64,000 bases of DNA from Rodentibacter caecimuris (GCF_024622045.1 NZ_JANKBP010000011.1); one strand, 5' to 3'. Counted from the first letter of the stretch, positions 52,014 to 62,115 are shown. Notes: generated by a model from the letters alone, not told the origin. Program-made: numbers and translations.

Positions 52014-52466
52014 ATGAATAATATCCAGATTTCCGTGCAAGAAGAGGAATTTGATCAAAATTCGGTTTACCAATGGCTTTCAGCACAATACTCCGTTGGT
52101 GCAGTCGCCATTTTTGTGGGAAAAGTCCGTGATCTCAATTTAGGCGATGATGTATCAAGTCTTTATTTGGAACATTATCCTGCTATGACAGAAAAAGCAT
52201 TACAGGAAATTGTATCGGAAGCCAAACAACGTTGGGATATTCAGCGGATAGTGGTTATTCATCGTGTTGGATTATTACATACCGGCGATGAGATAGTATT
52301 AGTTGGTGTGGCCTCGGCACATCGTGGCGACGCTTATAGGGCCAATGAATTTATTATGGATTATCTTAAATCAAAAGCGCCGTTTTGGAAGAAAGAGCAG
52401 ACCAACAGAGGAGAGCGCTGGATTGAAGCGAGAGATTCAGATAAAACAGCATTAGAAAAGTGGTAA
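52014..52466 (+). CDS. moaE: Molybdopterin synthase catalytic subunit MoaE
   Basis: 150 residues. GAVAIFVGKVRD near 29-40, LYLEHYPAMTEKAL near 50, VIHRVGLLHTGDEIVLVGVASAHR near 82-105 and APFWKKEQT near 124 (catalytic Lys) are all present. With MoaD it inserts the two sulfurs to form molybdopterin. Last gene of moaACDE; moaB-like genes are absent here. Confidence 0.95.
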   Translation: MNNIQISVQEEEFDQNSVYQWLSAQYSVGAVAIFVGKVRDLNLGDDVSSLYLEHYPAMTEKALQEIVSEAKQRWDIQRIVVIHRVGLLHTGDEIVLVGVASAHRGDAYRANEFIMDYLKSKAPFWKKEQTNRGERWIEARDSDKTALEKW

Positions 52467-52472
52467 AACTAA

Positions 52473-52494
52473 AAAGCTCGGGAAACCGAGCTTT
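52473..52494. terminator. Terminator between moaE and the ferritin genes
   Basis: AAAGCTCGG (52473-52481) pairs with CCGAGCTTT (52486-52494) around GAAA. Leftward it is followed by TTTTTAGTTTT, so it ends the ferritin transcript well and moaE at least partly. Confidence 0.85.
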
Positions 52495-52507
52495 CGATTA
52501 AATCATT

Positions 52508-53008
52508 CTAGCCTTCCGAACCAGCAAGATTACCTAAATCTTTATCAATTAAGAACAAGCCTTTACCATCCTCACCAAGAAGGTTCAGTTTATCTAAAAT
52601 ACTGCTAAAGAGTTTTTCTTCTTCGTGTTGTTCAGCTATATACCATTGTAAGAAATTAAATGCTGAGTAGTCTTTTTCTTCAAAAGTAAGACCGACTAAT
52701 TCATTAATTTTATCGGTAATTAATTTTTCATGTTGATAAGTAATCTCAATTACTTCTTTTAGTGATTTATATTCGTGCGGTGGTGCTTCAATCGCAGAAA
52801 TAATAGCTAATGCACCGGTCTCATTTAAATAAGTGAATAATTTGCGCATATGCTGCATTTCTTCTGCTGCATGCGCAGATAAGAATTTTGCTGTACCTTC
52901 AAAACCTTGTTGCTCACACCATGCACTCATTTGAAGATACAAATTAGAAGAATAAAATTCCAAATTCATTTGATCATTTAATAATTTTACGACATTTGTT
53001 GATAACAT
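52508..53008 (-). CDS. Non-haem ferritin, second of tandem pair
   Basis: 166 residues, four-helix ferritin. Ferroxidase and metal ligands visible: LEFYSSN (Glu) near 16, HAAEEMQHM near 46-54 and QWYIAEQHEEEKLF near 121-134. It stores iron as a 24-mer shell. It differs from its neighbour in many residues, so the pair may form mixed shells, as proposed for other Pasteurellaceae. Follows the first ferritin by 17 bases. Confidence 0.93.
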   Translation of the reverse strand: MLSTNVVKLLNDQMNLEFYSSNLYLQMSAWCEQQGFEGTAKFLSAHAAEEMQHMRKLFTYLNETGALAIISAIEAPPHEYKSLKEVIEITYQHEKLITDKINELVGLTFEEKDYSAFNFLQWYIAEQHEEEKLFSSILDKLNLLGEDGKGLFLIDKDLGNLAGSEG

Positions 53009-53025
53009 TTTATATCTCCTATCTA

Positions 53026-53511
53026 TTATAAAGTTGCCAAATCACGATCGACGAAATATAAACCACGGCCATCTTCCCCGACTAAATTAAATTTATCAAT
53101 AATACTATTGAATAATTTTTCTTCCTCATGTTGTTCAGCCACATACCATTGTAAGAAATTAAATGTAGAGTAGTCTTTATTTGCAAAAGTCACCTCAACT
53201 AATTCATTAATTTTTGCAGTGACAAGCTTTTCGTGTTCTAACGTAATTTCGAATACTTCCTTTAATGAGGAATAATCATTTTTCGGCGCTTCAATTTTAC
53301 CCAAAAGCGGCATACCGCTGGTCTCACTTACATACTGGAATAATTTGTGCATATGTTCTAACTCTTCGTCTGCATGACGAAGTAAAAAAGCTGCAGCACC
53401 TTCATAACCATTTTTTGAACACCATGCACTCATTTGTAGATAAACATTGGAAGAGTAGAACTCTAAGTTAATTTGTTCGTTTAATCTATCTGTAATTGCT
53501 TGATTCAGCAT
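53026..53511 (-). CDS. ftnA: Non-haem ferritin, first of tandem pair
   Basis: 161 residues, same four-helix fold: LEFYSSNVYLQMSAWC near 17, HADEELEHMHKLF near 46-58 and QWYVAEQHEEEKLF near 121-134. Strong ribosome site AAAGGAG just before the ATG at 53511. The two genes share about half of their residues by eye, an old tandem duplication. Two AATGAGAAT-like motifs lie upstream. Iron storage and oxidative-stress protection are the family roles. Confidence 0.94.
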   Translation of the reverse strand: MLNQAITDRLNEQINLEFYSSNVYLQMSAWCSKNGYEGAAAFLLRHADEELEHMHKLFQYVSETSGMPLLGKIEAPKNDYSSLKEVFEITLEHEKLVTAKINELVEVTFANKDYSTFNFLQWYVAEQHEEEKLFNSIIDKFNLVGEDGRGLYFVDRDLATL

Positions 53512-54162
53512 AACTAACTCCTTTCCGTTTTGATCAATAAATAATGAACTAGGTCATTCTAGAGAGATAAATGAGAATTTTCAAGATATTTTTTCGCCAC
53601 ATCATTGTAACTTATTAATTTTAAAGGATAAAAGCAAAGAAAATTATTCTCATTTAATTATTGATTTTGCAGCAATAAAAACTATGTCAACTTTAATACC
53701 CCTAAATAGCTTGAAATTAAATTTTTCAATTCTGTCGGCAGAATTAAAGAGCATAGATAAAGATAGCGTTTAAAAAGTTACTTCATTCCACATTAAATTT
53801 AACATAATACACATTATGCGAAATTAGTTATCGGGTAAGTAAAAACTACGGGTTAAGGAAATCACAGACTTATGCACACGTCACGAATACTACTAAAACA
53901 GGACAAATAAAGCGATTTTTAAACGTTGTAACACCTTGTCAGTATAATTTATCGAATGGCTAAGATTGATTGTCAGTATTTTGTCAAGATACGGCTGTGC
54001 AAAATCCAGTTCGTTTTGACGAACAATCAACCCTATTTTTTTATCCTATAAAATGTTATTTGTGACGTTGTGATGTTTTACGTGTAATGATGACGGGATT
54101 TAAAATTAGGTGTGGATGTATCGGGATTGGTTTTACTTTTGAGATCTTTTTTTGTGTTTTTA

Positions 54163-54279
54163 CTAACGCTTTTCGCTATGCTCCAGTTTTAAGTCACGTA
54201 AGGCTTTTTCAATGTTAAACTGTTCCAATTCTGGATAAGTCACTTTTCCCTTTCCGTCACCCTCGTCAAATACAAAAAT
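54163..54279 (-). pseudogene. Gene remnant, 38 codons without a start
   Basis: Leftward, an uninterrupted frame reads IFVFDEGDGKGKVTYPELEQ then FNIEKALRDLKLEHSEKR before a stop, following an in-frame TAG. Composition is charged and protein-like, and there is no start codon of normal type at its head. It looks like the C-terminal end of a lost gene. Family not recognised. Confidence 0.4.
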
Positions 54280-54300
54280 CTATAGTACTAAAAACTAAAA

Positions 54301-54335
54301 AAAGCATATTCATTTTCTGAATATGCTTTTTTTAG
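54301..54335. terminator. Terminator of sbcB
   Basis: AAAGCATATTCA (54301-54312) pairs with TGAATATGCTTT (54318-54329), perfect 12-pair stem with a five-base loop; A and T runs flank both ends. Leftward it ends the sbcB transcript; rightward it could stop any transcript entering from the gap. Confidence 0.87.
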
Positions 54336-54363
54336 TAGGTATTATTGTGATGCTGTCACTAAA

Positions 54364-55788
54364 TTAATCTAGTAATTTTGCACCATATTCATAAACCTGT
54401 TGTAGTAAAAATAATTTTTCTGGATTATCAACATTTTCATCAGCAAGTTGCTTTAAGCTGTTCTCAAAATCAATTAAACTTTGTTCTAATTTACGTTGAC
54501 GATATTTCTGCCATTTTATTTGCTCCGCACGTGTCAAGGTTTTATAGAAATGCCGTGCACGATAATGAAATAACAAATCAGTTATGCGTTTATCTTCAAA
54601 AGCTAACCCATGTTCTGCTAATTTTTCCGAAGGTAATTGACGTAATATCATCATATTGTTTTTATCGGCATTACTGAAAAAACCGCTATAAAGTTCAGTT
54701 TCCACATTGTCACTAGGCTCGAACACGCGTTCTTCGCTAAAAATATCAATGACTTTCTGACGAATATTAAAAGATGAACGTAGCTTAGCCAGATTTTCTA
54801 AACATAATTGACGATCTATACCTAAACGCTCAGCATTTTCTGGTAATAAGGTTTTGGCTGGTGCAAGAATCGGACATTTATTAATATGTACAAGTTTTAA
54901 TGGAACGGGTGGTACTTCCCTTTCGTTTAACGACGATTTTTTAGTATATAAATCCGTTCTTAATTCATCCACACTTTTTGCCAATAAATTATCAATATCA
55001 CCGCTTAAATCACATACAATTACGGCATTTTGATTGATTGGATGCCAAGCTAAGGGAGCGATCCACGTGCAATTACCACGATAATTTCCAAGCATACCGG
55101 AAACATGAACTAACGGTGTCATTTCTGCTGTATCAATGAGTTTTTCCACGTCCCTTTTGCCGCGATTTTCAAAGAAATATTGGAATAATTTAGGCTGTTT
55201 TTGTTTAATTAATTTTGCCATAGCAATAGTTGCATACACATCCGCCATAGCATCATGGGCATTCTCGTGGGCAATTCCATTAACTTTGGTTAGCTTTTCT
55301 AATTTAAAACTTGACATTCCCTCCTCATCGTACGCCCAATTTATCCCTTCAGGGCGTAATGCATAGCAAGCTCGTACCAGATCTAATAAATCCCAACGAG
55401 AATTGCCATTCTTCCAACTATATTCATAAGGATCAATAAAATTACGATAAAAAGTATAGCGCGTCATTTCATCATCAAAACGAATGTTGTTATAACCCAT
55501 TACGCAAGTATTGGGCTGAGAAAATTCGGTTAAAATTTTTTCAGCAAATTCCGGTTCGGGAATCCCCTTTTCATTACATTCTTGAGGCGTGATCCCCGTA
55601 ACCATCACTGCTTCCGGGGAAGGCAAATAATCGTTGGTTTGCTTACAATAAAGCATTATCGGATCACCAATGATATTAAAATTCTCATCCGTCCGGATAC
55701 CGGCAAATTGTGCCGGACGATCCGTCGCTGGGTTTACACCGAAACTTTCATAATCATAAATAAAAAAACTGAAATCGTTTTTTTGCAT
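54364..55788 (-). CDS. sbcB: Exodeoxyribonuclease I
   Basis: 474 residues from ATG 55788; the open frame continues to a TTG at 55800. DnaQ-like 3'-5' exonuclease: DYESFG (Exo I, Asp and Glu region) near 11, GYNNIRFDDEMTR near 97, SSFKLEKLTKVNGIAHENAHDAMADVYATIAMA near 160-192; the C-terminal SH3-like and helical parts follow. It degrades single-stranded DNA 3' to 5' and takes part in mismatch repair and recombination. Monocistronic, with a terminator downstream; the DMT transporter gene ends 14 bases upstream of its start. Confidence 0.95.
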   Translation of the reverse strand: MQKNDFSFFIYDYESFGVNPATDRPAQFAGIRTDENFNIIGDPIMLYCKQTNDYLPSPEAVMVTGITPQECNEKGIPEPEFAEKILTEFSQPNTCVMGYNNIRFDDEMTRYTFYRNFIDPYEYSWKNGNSRWDLLDLVRACYALRPEGINWAYDEEGMSSFKLEKLTKVNGIAHENAHDAMADVYATIAMAKLIKQKQPKLFQYFFENRGKRDVEKLIDTAEMTPLVHVSGMLGNYRGNCTWIAPLAWHPINQNAVIVCDLSGDIDNLLAKSVDELRTDLYTKKSSLNEREVPPVPLKLVHINKCPILAPAKTLLPENAERLGIDRQLCLENLAKLRSSFNIRQKVIDIFSEERVFEPSDNVETELYSGFFSNADKNNMMILRQLPSEKLAEHGLAFEDKRITDLLFHYRARHFYKTLTRAEQIKWQKYRQRKLEQSLIDFENSLKQLADENVDNPEKLFLLQQVYEYGAKLLD

Positions 55789-55802
55789 AGTCTTTCTCAA
55801 AT

Positions 55803-56675
55803 CTAAACCAAAATTTTATCTAAATAATACAAACAGCAAATAGCCGTAAGGCTGAACACAATTCCTACCCCATTAATTTTGCTGATTTTTTCTTTAAAAA
55901 TTAATGCACCGGTGATGGTACCCAAACAAATCACCCCAATATTCATTCCGGCAAATACTAATGTCGGGTTTGCACCAAAACTTTGGTGAGCCTTAATGTA
56001 AAACAGAATATTAAAAAAATTTAATACCCCTAAAATAATCCCACAGACAAAACTTGCCACACGCCATTGTGTTCTTTTAAGAAGCAAATAAATAAACATC
56101 ACACAAGCGGCGAGTGAAAAGGCAATAAACAAGGTTGTCGGGAATGCGCCACCGCTCTTTGACACTTGCTTAAACAAAATATCAATAATGCCGTAACCAA
56201 ACCAGACGCCAATTAACGCAAAAATACCTTTAAAATTGACCGCACTTTGCTCGTTCGGTTTACTTAACAAGCAAAGCAAACCAATAAATGCCAATATAAC
56301 GCCAATTAATTTTGAGTGGCTTAAGGCTTCGTTAAAAATAAAAAACGCCGCTAAAATCGGCAAAAATAAAGATAAGCGCTGAGCCGCATCAGAACGAACT
56401 ATACCGGCAAATTCAACCGCTTTTGACATAATAATAAATACGCTCGGTAATAATAATCCTAATGCCAAGAAAATCGGCATGCTATCGCTTTGTGCGATAT
56501 AATCCGTGAATCCTAATCCTTTAAAGTTCGGCTTTAGCAAAAAATAGCTCAATAACAAGGCGACAATATAGTTAAAAGCAATCGCCTGCTCGATAATAAT
56601 ATTTTTCTTGCGTGCGACTTTGAGCAAAATAGAAACGGCAACGCTACAGAAAATAGCGAGAATAAGATTGTGCAT
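55803..56675 (-). CDS. DMT/EamA-family transporter
   Basis: 290 residues, ten membrane helices in two repeated five-helix halves (about 2-140 and 148-288), with the second-half end IFKEKISKINGVGIVFSLTAICCLYYL typical of EamA proteins. Such carriers export or import amino acids, nucleotides or sugars; the substrate is unknown. ATG at 56675 has AAGGAAC before it. The gene lies between mukB (left) and sbcB and shares their leftward direction; a USS-pair terminator separates it from mukB. One USS near 56240. Confidence 0.85.
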   Translation of the reverse strand: MHNLILAIFCSVAVSILLKVARKKNIIIEQAIAFNYIVALLLSYFLLKPNFKGLGFTDYIAQSDSMPIFLALGLLLPSVFIIMSKAVEFAGIVRSDAAQRLSLFLPILAAFFIFNEALSHSKLIGVILAFIGLLCLLSKPNEQSAVNFKGIFALIGVWFGYGIIDILFKQVSKSGGAFPTTLFIAFSLAACVMFIYLLLKRTQWRVASFVCGIILGVLNFFNILFYIKAHQSFGANPTLVFAGMNIGVICLGTITGALIFKEKISKINGVGIVFSLTAICCLYYLDKILV

Positions 56676-56727
56676 TTTTGTTCCTTAATGAATAATTCTT
56701 AAAATTGTGGAGAGTTTCCTATAAAAA

Positions 56728-56770
56728 AAGTGCGGTCAAAAATGCTTTCATTTTTAACCGCACTTGTCCT
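56728..56770 (-). terminator. USS-pair terminator of mukB
   Basis: AAGTGCGGTCAAAAATG (56728-56744) and CATTTTTAACCGCACTT (56749-56765) form a 17-pair stem with one mismatch and a four-base loop. Leftward reading ends in TTTTTTT, a textbook intrinsic terminator directly after the mukB stop. Confidence 0.9.
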
Positions 56771-59700
56771 CTACTCCGTTGCGCCAAAACCGCGTAACCC
56801 AACCACATGAACGTGTTCTTGGTTACCGGCGATTTTACGTACCAATTTATAGGTTGTGCCTTTTTCCGGGCTAATATTTTCCGGTGCGGCGATGAGGAGT
56901 TGCATATCCAATCGTTCACATAACTCAAATAAGGTGGAAATGGACTTACCGTCAAGACGTGCCGCTTCATCAAGGAACAATAAGCGACAAGGTACAATGT
57001 CTTTACCTCGAATCCGGCGGCTTTCTTCTTCCCAACTTTGTACTACCATCAGCAAAATTGACATTCCCGTACCGATAGCTTCACCGGTCGATAATGCGCC
57101 GCTTTCCGCGCGTAACCAGCCGTCCGCACCACGGAAAACTTCTACTTCCAATTCAAGATAATTGCGATAATCCAATAATTCTTCGCCGATGGTTTGCGCG
57201 GTGCGTTGCCCCATATCAATGTGCGGATTAATGCGTTGATAGAGCTTCGCCATGGCTTCTGAGAAAGTAATGCGGTTGTCATTAAATAAATCTTGATATT
57301 CATCTTGCTGACCGGAAAGGGCATCAAGCAACATCGCATGAGTATCACGAATATTTACCACTAAGCGTACGGATTTTACCTGACCGAAAGCAATATTTTG
57401 TAATCCCTGATTCAACATACGAATGCGGTTCTGTTCACGTTGAATTGTTTTCCGCATAATGTTGGCCACACTTTCAGAACTAATTGCCAGTTTTTTCTCA
57501 CGACTGGTGAGTTCAGCGGTTAAGCGGGAAAGTTCAATTTCCATTTGTTCAATGGCATCGATAGGATCATCGGTTTTAATGATGTCTTGGCGGATACGTT
57601 CACGCAAATGTTGATATACCGCGATAAAGAAACGCACTTTGTTTTCCGGTTTACGGCTATCTTCCGAGGCACGTAAACTATCACGTAAATATTCGTTGTC
57701 TGCCACGGCGGTGCGTAATGCTCCCAACGCTTTATCCGACATTGAGCGGAGTTCATCAGCAGATAAATAAGCCAGCTCACGGCGGTTTAAGCGTTTTTCC
57801 ACATCGGAATGACGGGATAAACGTAATACGACACACCAACTTACTTTGGCGGCAACAATCAATTCCCGTTGGGTTTTGTAATCACGTTCAGCCTTGCGAA
57901 TACGGCGGTTAAGATTTTCCGCTTCACTTTCAATTAACGTGAGTTGTTTTTCTACATAAGAACGTCTTTGACGATTGGTTGAAAGTTGCTGATGCAACTC
58001 ATCACGGCGAATACGCGCCCGCTCTTCCGCTCCTTCATCGGCACGCACACCCAACTCATCAATTTCACTAATGAGTTCTTTTAATAGCTGATTTTTACTA
58101 TCATAAGAACTTTGTAATCCAATGAAAACCTGATTATATTGCGCAAATTGCGTTTGTTTTTGACGAAGCTGTTCCCGTTGTGCATCACGTTGGGTTTGCA
58201 TTTGTTCTAAACGTTGGCGAAGTTGATCGTTCAATTCCGAAGTTTCTGTCTGAACCCGATCTTCATAAGCAAAATGATGTTTACGCTGTACGACATCAGC
58301 TAATGCAAAAACACGTTGTTGCACTTGTTTTTGGCGTTCAATGGCTTGTGCTAATTCGTTTTTTAACGTTTCATAGTGTTCCGGATCGCTTTGCAGCGTG
58401 TTAGCTATCGGCTCTAGTTGTGACAACGTCGCACCATATTGACGAATAAATAATTCGTCTTGCTCCGCTATATCTAATTGTTCCCGACATTCCTCGATAC
58501 GATCAACTAAATCTTCGTCTGCCAATATGCTTAATTGTGGAATTAATTTATTAAGCAATTGCATTTTTTCTTTTGCGTTGTCTAATTGAATACGCAATTG
58601 CTGCTCACCGCTACTAAATTGATTTAATTCACGATCAATTTCATTACGTTCACGGTTAATTTCCGCCATTAATGCTTCCGGATTTGGTTGGAATGCAAGG
58701 GCTAAATGTAAACCGACAAATTGGCTGAAATGTTCGTGTAAACGTTGGCATTTTTGCACATCAAAGGCAATTTGTGCGTGATCTTCCGCAATTTCATCAC
58801 GTTGAACTTGCAATTCTTCCAAACGTTTTTCACGGGCTGCACGACCAAATAATGGGATTTCCGGGAATTTAGAATAACGCAATTCACGTTCGGACACTTG
58901 AACCACCACGCCAAGCTCTAGCTCTTGCGCGGATAGTACGCTGTCATCGAAAGCGGTCGGATCACCTTCAATTAAATAGAGATCATCCGGACAATCATCA
59001 AGTTTATCCAATTGTTCCCTTACCGTATTTAAATCACGAACTACAATGGCATGTCGTGCCGGGCCGTAAAGTGCGGAAAAATACGGTGCGTCTTCAATCG
59101 GTACGTCATCATAAAGTTCGGAAAGCAACACGCCGCCGAAACGTTCTGCAAGCGTATTCAAACGCATATCTTCAGAACCATCAGGCTGACTTAAACGGGA
59201 AATTTGCTCCTCTAATTGTTGGCGTTTTTGTTCAAGTTGATCACGTTGCATCGTCAATTCGCGTTCTTTCACGAGTTGCGCCTGCATAAAATTCATCACA
59301 TCCTGACTGTGCCGGAAAGTCTCTCCGCTCTGCTCTTCCAAGCGTTCCAATGCTGCCTGAGCTGTCAGCCAAGCCGGCGCTTTACGTGCATTTTCATCAT
59401 AAAGTGCGGTTAAGTTTTCACGTTTTTGACGAAGTATTGAACGAGTTTCCACTTGTTCGGAAAGATCCGCAGTAAGCTCATCTACCAAAGCTTCCTGCTC
59501 CGCATGATAGGCTTCTAATTCATCGGCAGTGGCTAAATTTAAATCCGCCCGCTGATTAAAATCATTCAATAATCTGACCGCACTTTGTTGTTGGGCGTAA
59601 CGTTGTTCCAGCTCATGCAATTTGGCACGAAGTTGCGGTGTTTGTTGTGCTTGTAATTTTTGACTTGGGTATTCACGCAATAATTCTTTAGCGCTTTCCC

Positions 59701-61288
59701 AAGCAGTAGAACGCGGTATATCACCGGCAATTTTACGGACTAATTGGTAAGCCTTATCAAATTGGGATTTTGCCGCCTCAGAAATAGACATTTTATGTTC
59801 TAATTCCAATACTGTTTCCGTTAAGCTTTCCGCATGTGCTTCAAATTCAGCGTGGTAATCAGAGACATTTTTCACATTCAGATCGGCTAAACCGCATAGG
59901 TTTTTTGCCTTTTCTAAAGCCGCAATAGCCTGTTGATATTGTAAAGCCCGTGTTTGTTGGGCGTCCAATGCCTGTTGATAGTCGGCAAGTTGAGAACGTA
60001 CTTCATCGATTTCGATCTCACTTTGTTCAAACAATGCTTGGCTTTCTTCAAGTTGTTCATTGGCAGTTTCCACTACTATTTTTTGTTCTTCCAAACGTTC
60101 GGAAAGCTCTGCAACATCTTCTTGATAACGAGATATTTTTTCTTGATGACGAAGTGCATTTAACACCAGATTTAAGTGATCCTGTGCGCTTTGGTGATCC
60201 ACTTCCAACGTACGTTCATTTTCCGCCAGTTCGGCAACTTCTCGGCTTAAATCAATTAAACGGTGTTGTGATAAATCCTGCTCTGTCTTGGCTTTATACC
60301 ATTCGCGGCGAAACGCGAGTGCCGCTTCAATGTTACCACGGCGTTCGTTGGCATTACGCATATAATCCGATGCCACATAATTGGTGGTTTCGGTAATTAA
60401 ATGCTTGAATAAATCACGATCGGATTGGGTAACTTTAATGGCTTCCAAGGTCATACGGTTTTCACGCAACGCACTTTCCATATCTTGGAAGGCTTTGCGT
60501 ACCCCTAAATTCTCCGGCAATAAATAATCACGCAAAGAACGGGTGATCGCACTTGAAATACCACCGTACAAGGACGCTTCGATAAGTTTATAGAATTTGC
60601 TGCGATCCGAGGCGGAGCGTAAACGTTTCGGAATAATGCCCAGATCAAACATCATTCCGTGATAATCGGTGATGGAATGGTATTGTTTAAACTGAGCGCC
60701 TAAATTCTCAATTTTATCTTTGAGTTCGTTTAAATTCAGCACGCGTGCTTGACGCTCCCCCACGCTTTCCGTGAAAAGTGCGGTCGGATTTTGTGATAAT
60801 TCAACACCTTGAAGGGAGAAGGTTTTTAAATCGACTTTTTTATCACGTCCGGCGACCTGCTGCAAACGAACCCCGACAAGAACACGCTGATGACGGGAAT
60901 TAATGGTATCCAATACGGCGTAACAAACGCCCGGGCGTAATTTCCCATGTAAACCTTTATCACGTGATCCGCCCGTTGAGCCGGCTTCTGTTGTGTTACG
61001 GAAATGAAGTAATGTTAAATCCGGAATGAGCGCAGTAACAAACCCTGCCATCGTGGTTGATTTCCCCGCGCCATTACCACCGGAAAGCGTAGTAACCAAT
61101 TCATCCAAATCAAATGTACGGGCAAAAAAGCCGTTCCAGTTGATTAATGTTAGAGAGCGAAATTTGCCCCGTTCGACAGCATGATTGATGGCAGGTGCAA
61201 CAAGCAGGCTTTCTGCCGTATGTTCAATGTCTTGCGCGTGTGATTCGTCCTGCACAATATCATTTTTTAATTCTAATACATCAGACAT
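56771..61288 (-). CDS. mukB: Chromosome condensin subunit MukB
   Basis: 1505 residues, the SMC-like MukB length (E. coli 1486). N-terminal head with Walker A GGNGAGKST near residue 69, long coiled-coil arms (about 330-650 and 890-1210) around a hinge with the RDLNTVREQLD segment, and C-terminal head with the signature LSTGEAIGTGMSILLMVVQSW near 1400 and Walker B LLFLDEAARLD near 1442. It compacts and segregates chromosomes with MukE and MukF. Start overlaps the mukE stop by one base. Three USS copies inside. Confidence 0.97.
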   Translation of the reverse strand: MSDVLELKNDIVQDESHAQDIEHTAESLLVAPAINHAVERGKFRSLTLINWNGFFARTFDLDELVTTLSGGNGAGKSTTMAGFVTALIPDLTLLHFRNTTEAGSTGGSRDKGLHGKLRPGVCYAVLDTINSRHQRVLVGVRLQQVAGRDKKVDLKTFSLQGVELSQNPTALFTESVGERQARVLNLNELKDKIENLGAQFKQYHSITDYHGMMFDLGIIPKRLRSASDRSKFYKLIEASLYGGISSAITRSLRDYLLPENLGVRKAFQDMESALRENRMTLEAIKVTQSDRDLFKHLITETTNYVASDYMRNANERRGNIEAALAFRREWYKAKTEQDLSQHRLIDLSREVAELAENERTLEVDHQSAQDHLNLVLNALRHQEKISRYQEDVAELSERLEEQKIVVETANEQLEESQALFEQSEIEIDEVRSQLADYQQALDAQQTRALQYQQAIAALEKAKNLCGLADLNVKNVSDYHAEFEAHAESLTETVLELEHKMSISEAAKSQFDKAYQLVRKIAGDIPRSTAWESAKELLREYPSQKLQAQQTPQLRAKLHELEQRYAQQQSAVRLLNDFNQRADLNLATADELEAYHAEQEALVDELTADLSEQVETRSILRQKRENLTALYDENARKAPAWLTAQAALERLEEQSGETFRHSQDVMNFMQAQLVKERELTMQRDQLEQKRQQLEEQISRLSQPDGSEDMRLNTLAERFGGVLLSELYDDVPIEDAPYFSALYGPARHAIVVRDLNTVREQLDKLDDCPDDLYLIEGDPTAFDDSVLSAQELELGVVVQVSERELRYSKFPEIPLFGRAAREKRLEELQVQRDEIAEDHAQIAFDVQKCQRLHEHFSQFVGLHLALAFQPNPEALMAEINRERNEIDRELNQFSSGEQQLRIQLDNAKEKMQLLNKLIPQLSILADEDLVDRIEECREQLDIAEQDELFIRQYGATLSQLEPIANTLQSDPEHYETLKNELAQAIERQKQVQQRVFALADVVQRKHHFAYEDRVQTETSELNDQLRQRLEQMQTQRDAQREQLRQKQTQFAQYNQVFIGLQSSYDSKNQLLKELISEIDELGVRADEGAEERARIRRDELHQQLSTNRQRRSYVEKQLTLIESEAENLNRRIRKAERDYKTQRELIVAAKVSWCVVLRLSRHSDVEKRLNRRELAYLSADELRSMSDKALGALRTAVADNEYLRDSLRASEDSRKPENKVRFFIAVYQHLRERIRQDIIKTDDPIDAIEQMEIELSRLTAELTSREKKLAISSESVANIMRKTIQREQNRIRMLNQGLQNIAFGQVKSVRLVVNIRDTHAMLLDALSGQQDEYQDLFNDNRITFSEAMAKLYQRINPHIDMGQRTAQTIGEELLDYRNYLELEVEVFRGADGWLRAESGALSTGEAIGTGMSILLMVVQSWEEESRRIRGKDIVPCRLLFLDEAARLDGKSISTLFELCERLDMQLLIAAPENISPEKGTTYKLVRKIAGNQEHVHVVGLRGFGATE

Positions 61289-62046
61289 TATTCTTGCTCT
61301 CCTACATCATCAAATTCTGCTTCAATTTCAACCGCACTTTCCTCGTCGATTTCCTCAACATTATGTTCCGTATTTGCCAATGCTTGTTTTTCCAGTTGTA
61401 AAGACTGCGGAGTGGCGGCTTCCCCATCACGAATTAAGCGGGCTTGGGCTTCTAGCGGATCATCTCCGGAACGCACTTCCGCTCCAAAACGGAAAACAGA
61501 TTCGGAAATAGTAAATTTGCCGCTATTTTGTTCGCCTACCGTATGAATCATTCCCAAACGGCGCAAACGACCAATTGCCGCACGCACTTTTTCAGCTAAT
61601 TTTTGTTTATCCAAGTCAGAACCGCTGGAGCGCTGATTCACCGCTTTTAACAATTTGTCTCCGTCAACCAAATTGAGTAATTCATCATAAACTTCTTGTG
61701 TGCTAAAAATCCCCTGCTGTGCCAAACGCTCCGGACTTAAATAGAGGTAACAAAGCACTTTTCCCACTAACATTTCCAATTCGGAAAGTACTGAACGAGC
61801 AATTAAGGTCGTAGCCTTAGGACGTAAATAGAAAAAGCCTTCAGGCGCACGAATAAGCTCCACATTATAGCGACGATAAAAACCGTCTAGCTCATTTTGG
61901 AAATCCATTAAAAAGGCGTGATTATCAAGTTGTTCCGTGCTGATATGGCGACCTGAACGCAAAAGGCTATCCACCATAGGAAATAACGGATTCGCAATTG
62001 CCGTTGCAAGTTTTGGGGATATTACATCTTGAAGATTATCTGTCAT
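61288..62046 (-). CDS. mukE: Condensin accessory subunit MukE
   Basis: 252 residues. Winged-helix protein with VISPKLATAIANPLFPMVDSLLRSGRHI at the start and YVRL-type central region (FYLRPKATTLIARSVLSELEMLVGKVLCYLYLSPERLA near 88-125), ending in a long acidic tail (EEIDEESAVEIEAEFDDVGEQE). It bridges MukF and MukB. Follows mukF by 69 bases. One USS near 61330. Confidence 0.95.
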   Translation of the reverse strand: MTDNLQDVISPKLATAIANPLFPMVDSLLRSGRHISTEQLDNHAFLMDFQNELDGFYRRYNVELIRAPEGFFYLRPKATTLIARSVLSELEMLVGKVLCYLYLSPERLAQQGIFSTQEVYDELLNLVDGDKLLKAVNQRSSGSDLDKQKLAEKVRAAIGRLRRLGMIHTVGEQNSGKFTISESVFRFGAEVRSGDDPLEAQARLIRDGEAATPQSLQLEKQALANTEHNVEEIDEESAVEIEAEFDDVGEQE

Positions 62047-62115
62047 GGTTTATTTCTCTTACTCTTTATATCCTGTCCCAAGGATGATTAAATCTCTTTT
62101 AAAATTGACCGCACT

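Larger units (their letters stand above)
53512..54363. other. 852-base gap between ferritin and sbcB with Fur-like motifs and a gene remnant
   Basis: AAATGAGAATTT (53569-53580) and its near-inverse AAATTATTCTCATTT (53641-53655) resemble Fur half-sites upstream of ftnA. AATGA-N6-TCATT (53543-53558) is a further palindrome. No USS occurs in the gap. The only coding signal I see is the remnant at 54163-54279; the rest holds nothing I recognise. Confidence 0.55.

Noticed and set aside
59950..60396. 148-codon open frame opposite mukB
   Set aside because: Lies entirely within the conserved MukB coiled-coil coding region on the other strand; no ribosome site or recognisable domain.
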